Assembly: GCA_945492685.1 (NCBI GenBank) | Contig: CALYUZ010000017.1 | Coordinates: 1 to 9,542, forward strand | Source of the DNA: an uncultured Methanomassiliicoccaceae archaeon | GTDB taxonomy: Archaea > Thermoplasmatota > Thermoplasmata > Methanomassiliicoccales > Methanomethylophilaceae | DNA length: 9,542 nt | Reading direction: 5' to 3' | Shown: one piece after another, positions 1 to 5,871 of the stretch | Layout of the letters: every line of letters starts with the position of its first letter | Position numbering within the stretch: position 1 is the stretch's first letter | The notes under the pieces: model-generated | Told to the model about the DNA's origin: nothing | Database searches by the model: none | What the model saw: the letters and a program-made list of their open reading frames with translations, nothing else | Position numbers and translations under genes: made by a program

Positions 1-71
1 GAGGGAAAACACCCTCGATAAAACTGAATCGAATGATGTTTATCGTCAATAGATGATAGAATGAGACATAT

Positions 72-110
72 ACAGGATCGTTTGATGTTTTTTCATCAAT
101 ATAATCCTGT
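72..110. repeat. Two-tier inverted repeat (hairpin or operator)
   Basis: ACAGGAT (72-78) is exactly complementary to ATCCTGT (104-110). Inside it, TTGATG (82-87) pairs with CATCAA (94-99) around a loop of six T. The arms are separated by a small asymmetric internal loop (79-81 against 100-103). A weaker related dyad lies just upstream at 34-48 (TGATG, loop TTTAT, CGTCA, one G-T pair). The structure could be a transcript-end hairpin for an upstream gene or a binding site for a regulator. The sequence alone does not decide between these. Confidence 0.55.
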
Positions 111-162
111 TAAATCACACTGATATGCTTTTCTATCCGCCAACTCCTGAAGCCCGTACACG

Positions 163-170
163 CTAAATAC
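163..170 (+). promoter_or_regulatory. Weak candidate TATA box for the ATPase operon
   Basis: CTAAATAC lies about 38 bases before the ATG at 205. That would put transcription start near 190 and leave a leader of about 15 bases that just contains the Shine-Dalgarno site. The element also sits in the loop of a small dyad (CCGTA 154-158, TACGG 168-172). The match to the archaeal TATA consensus is poor. Confidence 0.3.
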
Positions 171-193
171 GGACCAACGCAATCCGCGTGCCC

Positions 194-200
194 AGAGGAT
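194..200 (+). promoter_or_regulatory. Ribosome binding site of the ATPase gene
   Basis: AGAGGAT ends four bases before the ATG at 205, with its GAGG core six bases upstream. This fixes 205 as the start. Confidence 0.7.
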
Positions 201-627
201 TCCAATGAACATCCAGCAGGCGAAGGACTCCATCAGGGACGCGGTCACCACCTATCTATCCAAGGACCCCGCGGGGAACTACATCATACCCCGCAGCAGG
301 CAGAGGCCCATCATGGTCATGGGGGCCCCCGGTCTGGGGAAGACCGCCATAATGTCGCAGATCGCCTCCGAGATGGGCATAGGATACGTCGCATACACGA
401 TCACCCACCCCACCCGCCAATCGGCCATCGGACTCCCCGTGATAGAGAAGCACGTCTACGACGGGGAGGAGTGCAGCATAACCCGCTACACCATGAGCGA
501 GATCATAGCATCCGTCCACGATGCGATAGAGAACCGCGGCCACAGGGAGGGGATCCTCTTCATCGACGAGATCAACTGCGTCTCCGAGACCCTCGCACCC
601 GCGATGCTCGACCTTCTCCAGAACAAA

Positions 628-630
628 TAA
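628..630 (+). other. Premature in-frame TAA in the ATPase gene
   Basis: The stop lies between LLQNK and FGPHRIPEGW, a conserved stretch in which relatives are uninterrupted. It is ochre, so it is not explained by pyrrolysine decoding, which uses TAG. Confidence 0.9.
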
Positions 631-1571
631 TTCGGACCCCACAGGATCCCCGAGGGGTGGGTGCTCGTGGCCGCAGGCAATCCTCCCGAATACAACGCAT
701 CCGCCAGGACCTTCGACATAGCCACCCAGGACAGGATCAGGGTCGTGGAGGTTGAACCCGATACCGAGGTGTGGCTGAGGTACGCCATGAGCGCCGGCGT
801 CCACGATGCGATCACATTCTACCTGCAGGTGAAGCCCAAGAACCTCCTCAAGGTGGAGAGGACGGTGGACGGAACGGCATTCGTCACCCCCCGCGGATGG
901 GAGGACCTGTCCACCGTGATGAGGGAGTACGACCGCATGGGCATGTCCGTGGGCATCGACCTGATATCGCAGTACATAAGGGACCCCGAGGTGGCGGCCG
1001 AGTTCGCCAGATACCTCGACTTCCACAGGAGGTACAGGGAGGACTACGATGTCGATTCCATACTGGCGGGCAACGATGTGGAACCGCCTTCGGGCAACGC
1101 CGAGGAGAAGATGGCGGTGGCATCCGTCATCATCGGAAGGCTAAACTCCGAGGCTGAGGAGGGCATGGACCTGGAGTTCGCCCTGTCGAGGTTGGAGAAC
1201 ATGGGTGATGTCGACGGGGAGATCTCGAGGATCAGGGACATGATGGACGACAACGCCGACCCGGACACCAGACGTGCCTGTGCCCTGATGCTGTCGCTTC
1301 TGAAGGAGAACAAGGGCCGCGATACGGAGACGGTGATATCCGGCATAAGGGAGCAGGCCGACTCCGCCAGGAGGACCTTCGACATGCACCTCGCCAACGC
1401 CATGGAGTACATGAAGAAAGGATTCGGCGGCGGACAGGAGACCGTGTCGCTGCTGGTGGGACTGATCGGATGCTACAACGTGGTCATGTTCTCCAGACCC
1501 GACGGTCCTCTCTACGGATACAACGACGAACTCCTGTCATCCGGAAGGAACAGGAGGATCATGGACATGCT

Positions 1572-1577
1572 GGAGGG
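1572..1577 (+). promoter_or_regulatory. Ribosome binding site of the LRR-like gene
   Basis: GGAGGG lies six bases before the ATG at 1584, inside the end of the ATPase frame. It supports 1584 as the start rather than any upstream in-frame codon. Confidence 0.75.
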
Positions 1578-1583
1578 AGCCTG

Positions 1584-2261
1584 ATGGCGAACAAGTTCGA
1601 GTGGTCGGCCGTTGCCGGCGGGGTTATCATCACCAAGATGGTGTCAACCTACAGGGACATCGTGGTCCCCGATTCCATCGATGGAAGGATCGTCGTCGAA
1701 CTGGGGGACAGATTCCTCATGGGCTCCCCCAACTCCGACAACAGGAGCATCACCGTCCCGTCCACGGTGGGAAGGTTCGGAAAGGACGCGTTCTCCGGGA
1801 TCATGGGCGTCAACGCCATAGAGTACAAGGGGGATGTGGGGAACCTCTTCTCCGCCGGGATGACTGCGGAATACGACTTCACGCTCCGCTACACGATGGA
1901 TGGAACGGAGAAGACATTCGGATTCATCTCCGGATTCCCGATCTCGTTCCCCGAGTTCGATGCCGCCATACTCTCCACAACATTCAGGATGACACCCGAG
2001 GTCGCGATGCAGAGACTCTCCGACCCTGTGATGCTCACGGACGAGCACAGGGAAGGTTATGCGAAGTACCTTCGCAGCAGGATCATCCCCATGGCCGAGA
2101 GGGCGGTGGCCGACAACGACCCCGATTCCCTCAGGGAGCTATTCTCCACAGGTATCCTCGCCGAGGACGACATGAGGGAGCTTCTCAAGAGGTCCGTCAG
2201 GTCCGGCAGGACTGCGATGACATCCGTGGTCATGAGCCTGATAAAGTCCGGAAAAACCTGA
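1584..2261 (+). CDS. LRR (BspA-type) and ankyrin-like helical repeat protein
   Basis: This is a 225-residue protein without signal peptide or membrane segment. Residues about 14-75 show a degenerate BspA/LRR_5-like pattern (IVVPDSIDGR, then ITVPSTVGRFGKDAFSG). Residues about 125-225 are helical; the last 65 resemble the ankyrin-like pairs seen with MoxR-type ATPases in gut bacteria, with a long helix, DxDxLRELF, a short GIL turn and a second helix. Its ATG shares one base with the TGA of the ATPase frame (TGATG), and the Shine-Dalgarno site lies inside that frame, so the two are translationally coupled. A role as a substrate-binding or scaffold partner of the ATPase is inferred from this coupling. 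If the ATPase is dead, this protein may be orphaned, and translation stopping at 628 may lower its expression. No catalytic motif is visible. The family assignment is from pattern recognition and is moderate. Confidence 0.7.
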   Translation: MANKFEWSAVAGGVIITKMVSTYRDIVVPDSIDGRIVVELGDRFLMGSPNSDNRSITVPSTVGRFGKDAFSGIMGVNAIEYKGDVGNLFSAGMTAEYDFTLRYTMDGTEKTFGFISGFPISFPEFDAAILSTTFRMTPEVAMQRLSDPVMLTDEHREGYAKYLRSRIIPMAERAVADNDPDSLRELFSTGILAEDDMRELLKRSVRSGRTAMTSVVMSLIKSGKT

Positions 2262-2468
2262 CCTTGGTTAGATCGAATGCTATCCTGGGATATCACCCGT
2301 CCTTGACGAGGTCCAGTGGAAACATCCACATCTTACTCCGTCCGAGGATTCATCAAATACCCATAGGGACAATGGATTCTCAAGGGAAGACATCCAGAAA
2401 CACGTCCATGCTTCCTACGGCATTTCGTGTCCTCCGCCAATCGTTTGGTCATCCACCAGGTCTTCCCT

Positions 2469-2519
2469 CCGGGGTCCCGGATCAAAAGGAGATGGGACAA
2501 ATAAGGGTCCGGACCCCGG
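2469..2519. repeat. Nested GC-rich inverted repeats
   Basis: CCGGGGTCC (2469-2477) is perfectly complementary to GGACCCCGG (2511-2519), with 33 bases between. Each arm can also fold on its own: CCGGG-GT-CCCGG (2469-2480), and the 12-base palindrome GGGTCCGGACCC (2505-2516). Two alternative folds, one long-range and one local, are therefore possible. On the minus strand the elements lie just past the T-run following the wHTH gene. Confidence 0.7.
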
Positions 2520-2526
2520 AAAAAAT
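2519..2526 (-). terminator. Candidate T-run terminator of the wHTH gene
   Basis: Read on the minus strand, six T (plus-strand A at 2520-2525) occur about 37 bases after the stop of the wHTH gene. U-runs are the core of archaeal terminators. The inverted repeats lie directly downstream. Confidence 0.5.
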
Positions 2527-2561
2527 CGGAAATATGTTTGGGAAGTCGTTTGGAGGGACGC

Positions 2562-2741
2562 TTACTGGGCGGGCTCCCACTTGCACCTGACGGGGGAGAC
2601 GATCGCACCCTCGGCCTTGAGCTCCTTGAACGCCTTGTCGATCTCCTTCCTGTCGATTCCGGTGGCCTTCTCGACCTCTCCGGCGGACATGGGTTTTCCT
2701 GCTTCCTTCATTGCCTTGATGACATCGTCCTTGACTGCCAT
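2562..2741 (-). CDS. Small winged-helix DNA-binding protein (59 aa)
   Basis: The protein is 59 residues long and nearly all one winged-helix domain. Helix 1 is KDDVIKAMKEAG (4-15). The helix-turn-helix follows, with MSAGEVEKATGI (18-29) and DRKEIDKAFKELKAEG (30-45), then a basic beta wing IVSPVRCKWEP (47-57). This matches small MarR/ArsR-like wHTH proteins common in methanogens; it probably binds DNA as a transcription regulator, target unknown. The ATG at 2741 was chosen because GAGG (plus-strand CCTC 2749-2752) lies seven bases upstream on the minus strand and the homologous domain starts there; the open frame extends much further but without domain content. It is divergent from the ADP-ribosyltransferase gene across 114 bases, so it might control that promoter. 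That link is inference. Confidence 0.8.
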   Translation of the reverse strand: MAVKDDVIKAMKEAGKPMSAGEVEKATGIDRKEIDKAFKELKAEGAIVSPVRCKWEPAQ

Positions 2742-2748
2742 TGCAAAT

Positions 2749-2752
2749 CCTC
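2749..2752 (-). promoter_or_regulatory. Ribosome binding site of the wHTH gene
   Basis: On the minus strand GAGG precedes the ATG at 2741 by seven bases. It decides the start of a gene whose open frame continues almost 1 kb further upstream. Confidence 0.65.
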
Positions 2753-2772
2753 GGACGGACAATCGACAACAT

Positions 2773-2780
2773 CGTATATG
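2773..2780 (-). promoter_or_regulatory. Candidate TATA box of the wHTH gene
   Basis: Minus-strand CATATAC lies about 35 bases before the start codon, which predicts transcription start near 2752 and a very short leader carrying GAGG. A second candidate, the palindrome GTATAC (2794-2799), lies further upstream. Confidence 0.4.
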
Positions 2781-2821
2781 AAGTTTAGTGGGAGTATACA
2801 TCCATCTCTCGACCCGTTGAA

Positions 2822-2834
2822 TAGATATATTATT
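2822..2834 (+). promoter_or_regulatory. TATA box of the ART/XRE operon
   Basis: TAGATATATTATT is the best TATA-like match in the window. Its centre is about 28 bases upstream of the ATG at 2856, and no Shine-Dalgarno site precedes that ATG. This suggests transcription starts at or beside the start codon and the mRNA is leaderless. Confidence 0.6.
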
Positions 2835-2855
2835 GAATGAGATACTCGAAAAGCT

Positions 2856-3506
2856 ATGCATCTTACCCTGTACCATGGATCCGAAAGGGTGGTCCCCTCC
2901 CCGTCCCTGTCGGAAGGAAGGATCCACAACGACTTCGGAAGGGGATTCTACTGCACATGTGATAGGGAAAGGGCAATGGAATGGGCATGCTCCGGCGGAA
3001 GGAACGGGTTCCTGAACGAATATCGCCTGCAGGCCGATGGGCTGAGGATCCTCGATCTGACAGACGACACCCACGACACATGGGATTGGATATCCCTCTG
3101 CGTATCGAACAAAATCTTCGATAAATCCCCTGAATCCATCGCGGAGGAATCGATCGGATGCATCCTCTCCGAACATCCCATGGACATTTCTGAAAAGGAC
3201 GTGATCATCGGCCACAGAGCCGACTGCTCGTACCATTCGATGCTCCAAGCGTTCCTGGACAACTCGATGACACTGGTGACCTTGGAGAGGATGCTCGTAT
3301 CCGACGACTCCGAGACACAGATCGTCCTCGTCTCGGAGAAAGCGTTCGACAACCTTTCCTTCATGGGATTCGAACCCGTGGACAGGAAAACATACCACGG
3401 AAGATGGCGCGGACATGACCTTGAAGTGCGCAGGTCCATGGTCGGAGAATGGAGGGACACCGAGCCTTCGGGATACATGGCCTCGATCAAGAGGTGCGAC
3501 CCATGA
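2856..3506 (+). CDS. DUF3990-type ADP-ribosyltransferase-like protein (putative toxin)
   Basis: This 216-residue protein carries the family signature in order: LYHGS (5-9), DFGRGFYCT (26-34) followed by an A-x-x-WA helix (40-44), DVIIGHRADCSY (115-126), and TQIVLVSEKAF (154-164). Members of DUF3990 belong to the ADP-ribosyltransferase superfamily. By analogy H7, Y32 and Q155 would be the H-Y-[E/Q] NAD-site residues, though I infer Q155 as the third. It lacks a signal peptide and should act in the cytoplasm; its target is unknown. The fold is intact to the end, with an extra charged tail of about 40 residues. The stop overlaps the next gene's ATG by four bases (ATGA), so it is made with the XRE protein, and the pair looks like a toxin-antitoxin module. 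The small DUF3791 gene that often precedes it in Firmicutes is absent. The pairing and its bacterial character suggest transfer. Confidence 0.82.
   Translation: MHLTLYHGSERVVPSPSLSEGRIHNDFGRGFYCTCDRERAMEWACSGGRNGFLNEYRLQADGLRILDLTDDTHDTWDWISLCVSNKIFDKSPESIAEESIGCILSEHPMDISEKDVIIGHRADCSYHSMLQAFLDNSMTLVTLERMLVSDDSETQIVLVSEKAFDNLSFMGFEPVDRKTYHGRWRGHDLEVRRSMVGEWRDTEPSGYMASIKRCDP
3491..3496 (+). promoter_or_regulatory. Ribosome binding site of the XRE gene
   Basis: GAGGTG lies six bases before the ATG at 3503, inside the end of the ART gene. It supports coupled translation and the choice of 3503 as start. Confidence 0.7.
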
Positions 3507-4153
3507 GATCATATGATGCCGCCTATCTCCCGAACGGAAGGAAGAGGCTGGGTTGGGCCTTCCACCATGGGATAGTGGACATGGGAATGAATGCGGATGA
3601 TTTCTCATGGCTGTTCTCAAGGTCCGAATTGGGCAGACTATTCGGCAGAGGTGACCCCAGAGTGATAGCAGGAATGTCCGGAACGGAGATTGCAAAGGAA
3701 CTGCTGAGGGAATATGGAATCATCCCACATGAAGGACCGATAACGGAGCCTGACCTGTGGATCGGCGATATCTACTGGGCGGGATGGGCAGTGGCATATT
3801 ACCAATGGTACACCGGACGCCCCTTCGACAGGATATTTGAAAAGGTGCCACTCAGCGAGATCATCGGTATGTATCACCCATTCCACGAGATGGACATCAC
3901 AGCATTCGTATCCGAGATGGAGATGAGGACCATGGAACATCCGACGCAATCGAGGCTGAGATCACTACGTGAGAGCATGGGGTGGTCGCAGTCAGAACTC
4001 TCCGAGGCATCTGATGTCGATATCAGATCGATACGGATTTTCGAAGGGGATCCGAAGGAGATCGACGAGGCACCGGCAAAGACCGTCTATCGTCTCGCAT
4101 CGGCTCTGTGTTGCTCTATCGAGGACCTCCTGGAGGACCCGACTGCCGGATGA
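3503..4153 (+). CDS. XRE-type HTH protein paired with the ART (putative antitoxin/regulator)
   Basis: This is a 216-residue protein in two parts. Residues 1-145 form the uncharacterised domain found with DUF3990 genes in gut Firmicutes and Actinobacteria. It has a predicted helical segment ending FGRGDPRVIAGMSGTELA-like (47-65, here TEIA) and the strongly conserved YWAGWAVAYYQWYTG (91-105), then PLSEIIGMY and HEMDITAFV. Residues 150-211 are a lambda-repressor-like HTH with GWSQSELSEASDV (160-172) and a closing IEDLLE (206-211). The gene order ART then XRE, with a 4-base overlap, fits a module in which this protein neutralises or represses the ART. That role is inferred; no binding has been shown here. 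Base use appears less GC-rich than in the ATPase region, again suggesting acquisition. The start at 3503 is set by the Shine-Dalgarno site and the ATGA overlap. Confidence 0.82.
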   Translation: MRSYDAAYLPNGRKRLGWAFHHGIVDMGMNADDFSWLFSRSELGRLFGRGDPRVIAGMSGTEIAKELLREYGIIPHEGPITEPDLWIGDIYWAGWAVAYYQWYTGRPFDRIFEKVPLSEIIGMYHPFHEMDITAFVSEMEMRTMEHPTQSRLRSLRESMGWSQSELSEASDVDIRSIRIFEGDPKEIDEAPAKTVYRLASALCCSIEDLLEDPTAG

Positions 4154-4172
4154 CATCGGACCATTGGTAAGG

Positions 4173-4180
4173 TTCATATC
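4173..4180 (+). promoter_or_regulatory. Candidate TATA box of the permease gene
   Basis: TTCATATC is centred about 26 bases before the ATG at 4203, with no strong Shine-Dalgarno site between. This would give a leaderless transcript separate from the ART/XRE unit. Confidence 0.4.
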
Positions 4181-4202
4181 CTCCATCCAAGGTCGCACGC
4201 TC

Positions 4203-5315
4203 ATGGACTTCGGAGACGTGACGGGATTCATCAGAGGGCATTCTGTTCTCGTGATATCCGCGGCCCTCGCGCTCTTATCCTTCGCGTTCACCGATGACCC
4301 CCTCGGGTCCTTCGGTTCCGTCGATGTCCGCACCCTGTGCATCCTTTTCTGCTTCATGGCCACCGTGGCGGTCATGACTGGATGCGGTGCGTTCGACAGA
4401 TTGGGTTCCTTCCTGGTGTCCAGGAGCAACGGCACCCGTGCCCTGTGCCTCACACTTGTCCTGATCCCATATGTGTGCTCCATGTTCATCACCAACGACG
4501 TCGCCCTGATAACCTTCGTACCGCTGGCGATCGGTGTCCTGGAGGGTATCGGCAGGAGGGACCTGATGGTGCCGATCATCGTCCTTCAGACGGCCGCCGC
4601 CAACCTCGGAAGCGTGCTGACACCTTTCGGGAACCCACAGAACCTGTTCCTCTTCTCGAGATACGGTCTGTCCATCAGTGATTTCATCAGAGTGCTCCTA
4701 CCGATGGTGATCGTCGGTACGGTCATCCTGATCGTCATGACGGTAATCGTGTCCAAAGGGAAGGGGGAGACGGTGATATCGGAGAAGGGTGAACTGTCGC
4801 ACAGACCTATACTCGCGATGGCATTCATCCTGTTCGTCCTGTGCATCGCGACTGTCATGAGGGCGATACCGTTCGAGATCACCCTCGTCATCGTCATCAT
4901 CAGCATCCTCGCGACGATGCCTAAAGCCTTGATGAAAGTGGACTACGGACTCCTCCTGACGTTCGTCTTCCTCTTCCTGTTCACCGGCAACATAGCATCG
5001 AATCCGGTGATCGCGGACCTGTTGGGAGGGCTGATGGAATGGGACCCCATCACCGTCTCCGCATTGGCGAGTCAGTTCATCAGCAACGTTCCCGCGGCCG
5101 TACTTCTATCAGGGTTCACCGACGACTGGGCGGGTCTGCTGGCAGGTGTGGACATCGGAGGGTTCGGTACACCGATAGCATCCATGGCGAGCCTGATATC
5201 GATCGGACTCTACATGGGAACCGAGGGCGCGGACATGAAGCGGTTCATGGGATCCTTCGCCGGGATCAACATCCTGATGCTGGTCGTCCTGCTCCTGCTC
5301 TACAAACTTATCTGA
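4203..5315 (+). CDS. SLC13/ArsB-like (ion transporter superfamily) permease
   Basis: This 370-residue integral membrane protein has about ten hydrophobic segments. Both halves of the internal duplication of the ion-transporter superfamily are visible: TNDVALITFVPL (97-108) with ANLGSVLTPFGNPQN (133-147) in the first half, and SQFISNVPAAVLL (290-302) with GGFGTPIASMASL (319-331) in the second. The paired re-entrant loops in these motifs bind substrate and sodium in SLC13 carriers, or form the path for arsenite in ArsB. A polar cytoplasmic loop (184-200) divides the halves. It is shorter than typical ArsB (about 430 residues), so the substrate cannot be named; dicarboxylate, sulfate, arsenite or Na+/H+ exchange all remain possible. 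The ATG at 4203 begins the first hydrophobic helix. The frame is open further upstream, but that part overlaps the XRE gene and is not protein-like. Confidence 0.8.
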   Translation: MDFGDVTGFIRGHSVLVISAALALLSFAFTDDPLGSFGSVDVRTLCILFCFMATVAVMTGCGAFDRLGSFLVSRSNGTRALCLTLVLIPYVCSMFITNDVALITFVPLAIGVLEGIGRRDLMVPIIVLQTAAANLGSVLTPFGNPQNLFLFSRYGLSISDFIRVLLPMVIVGTVILIVMTVIVSKGKGETVISEKGELSHRPILAMAFILFVLCIATVMRAIPFEITLVIVIISILATMPKALMKVDYGLLLTFVFLFLFTGNIASNPVIADLLGGLMEWDPITVSALASQFISNVPAAVLLSGFTDDWAGLLAGVDIGGFGTPIASMASLISIGLYMGTEGADMKRFMGSFAGINILMLVVLLLLYKLI

Positions 5316-5347
5316 ATCTGCAGAATGATGGAAAGGGGTTGGTAAAA

Positions 5348-5360
5348 GGGGGATGCCCCC
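5348..5360. terminator. Hairpin terminator between convergent genes
   Basis: GGGGG-ATG-CCCCC forms a perfect 5-bp stem between the permease stop (5315) and the nitroreductase stop (5368). On the minus strand it is followed directly by TTTT (plus-strand AAAA 5344-5347), and on the plus strand by GTGTTT. It probably acts mainly for the minus-strand unit. Confidence 0.55.
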
Positions 5361-5367
5361 GTGTTTC

Positions 5368-5871
5368 TCAGTATCCGTTGTAGTGGACCTTGTTCCTGTC
5401 GAACCTGTCCTCGTGGGGGACGGGCTTCTCCTTGGGATATCCCACCGCGACGATGGCGAAGGGCATGAGGTTCTCCGTGAGGTCGAACATGTCTGTGATG
5501 GCGTTCATCCTCTCCCTGAGGGGCGCGATACCGATCCAGACGGATCCGAGACCGACGGAAGTCGCTCCGAGCATGAGGTTCTCCACACACGCTCCCAGGT
5601 CCTGCTCCCACATCTGGGGTACCTTCATGTTGTCCCTGTTGCCGAGGACGACGATCGCCAGAGGCGCCTTCGCCACGGGTCCTCCGTAGGGGGAGACCTT
5701 GGAGAGGGCCCTGATGGTGTCCTTGTCATCCACGACGATGAACTCCCATTCCTGCTGGTTCATGGCGGAAGGTGCATGCATTGCGGCCTTGAGCATCAGG
5801 TCGACCTTGTCGGGCTCGACCCTGGCATCCATGTAGTCCCTGACGCTTACCCTGTTGAACAGCTCGTTCAT
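5368..5871 (-). CDS. FMN-dependent nitroreductase family protein
   Basis: This 167-residue cytoplasmic flavoprotein has a standard compact nitroreductase fold. The N-terminal phosphate-binding RVSVRDY (7-13) and the APSAMNQQEWEFIVV stretch (33-47) line the FMN site. DLGACVENLMLGATSVGLGSVWIG (91-114) is the dimer and flavin-contact helix region. PFAIVAVGYPKE (137-148) is the usual near-C-terminal strand. Members use NAD(P)H or F420-linked electrons to reduce nitro compounds, quinones or flavins; the natural substrate is not evident. The ATG overlaps the nuclease stop by four bases (ATGA), and a perfect AGGTGA (plus-strand 5878-5883) lies six bases upstream, so it is the last gene of a minus-strand unit. 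The hairpin at 5348-5360 follows it. It is complete, with no missing motif. Confidence 0.9.
   Translation of the reverse strand: MNELFNRVSVRDYMDARVEPDKVDLMLKAAMHAPSAMNQQEWEFIVVDDKDTIRALSKVSPYGGPVAKAPLAIVVLGNRDNMKVPQMWEQDLGACVENLMLGATSVGLGSVWIGIAPLRERMNAITDMFDLTENLMPFAIVAVGYPKEKPVPHEDRFDRNKVHYNGY

Larger units (their letters stand above)
1..204. other. AT-rich intergenic leader upstream of the ATPase gene
   Basis: No gene is visible here. The first 125 bases are clearly more AT-rich than the coding DNA and carry several inverted repeats (1-16, 34-48, 72-110). The last 80 bases carry a weak TATA-like CTAAATAC (163-170) and a good Shine-Dalgarno site before the ATPase gene. The segment may also hold the 3' end signals of a gene left of the window, which cannot be seen. 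Confidence 0.6.
205..1584 (+). pseudogene. MoxR-type AAA+ ATPase interrupted by one in-frame TAA
   Basis: The reading frame codes for 459 residues with a TAA at codon 142 (628-630); the frame is the same on both sides, so this is a substitution, not an indel. The N-terminal part has Walker A GAPGLGKT (residues 40-47) and Walker B ILFIDE (117-122). The part after the stop has the sensor 1 region AAGNPPEYN (156-164) and a DRIR arginine region, then a helical C-terminal half. From memory it closely resembles the MoxR ATPases common in gut Firmicutes, which remodel partners together with a von Willebrand A protein. The stop separates Walker B from sensor 1, so neither fragment should be an active ATPase. 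Restart at GTG 661 behind GAGGGG (652-657) could make a 307-residue C-terminal protein without nucleotide-binding motifs. CAA or AAA to TAA is a one-base change, so recent inactivation, a strain polymorphism or a sequencing error are all possible. Confidence 0.85.
2262..2561. other. Non-coding stretch between LRR-like gene and wHTH gene
   Basis: I see no gene here; the open frames on either strand have no family motif and no start signal. It contains short dyads that could end the upstream operon (GTGGA 2316-2320 with TCCAC 2325-2329 around AACA). The right end carries the strong GC-rich inverted repeats and the A-run that probably terminates the minus-strand wHTH gene. Confidence 0.6.

Noticed and set aside
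1..16. GAGGG-AAAACA-CCCTC hairpin at the left edge as a terminator
   Set aside because: The stem is only 5 bp, no T-run follows on the plus strand, and the gene it might serve is outside the window.
256..1026. Long open frame on the minus strand opposite the ATPase gene
   Set aside because: It is the antisense of a GC-rich gene with clear AAA+ motifs; its translation is low in complexity and has no domain.
661..1584. The downstream ATPase fragment as an independent gene starting at GTG 661
   Set aside because: It begins in the middle of a conserved AAA+ core strand before sensor 1. Restart is possible, but it is better described as the second part of one interrupted gene.
1601..2590. 330-codon plus-strand frame across the LRR-like gene and the gap after it
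   Set aside because: It is an out-of-phase shadow rich in arginine, glycine and histidine, with no start signal.
2742..3695. Upstream extension of the wHTH frame by more than 300 codons
   Set aside because: It lies antisense to the ART gene, has no domain content, and the Shine-Dalgarno site points to the ATG at 2741.
3969..4202. N-terminal extension of the permease overlapping the XRE gene
   Set aside because: The added 78 residues are arginine-rich and unlike the family; the ATG at 4203 precedes the first membrane helix and has a TATA-like element at the right distance.
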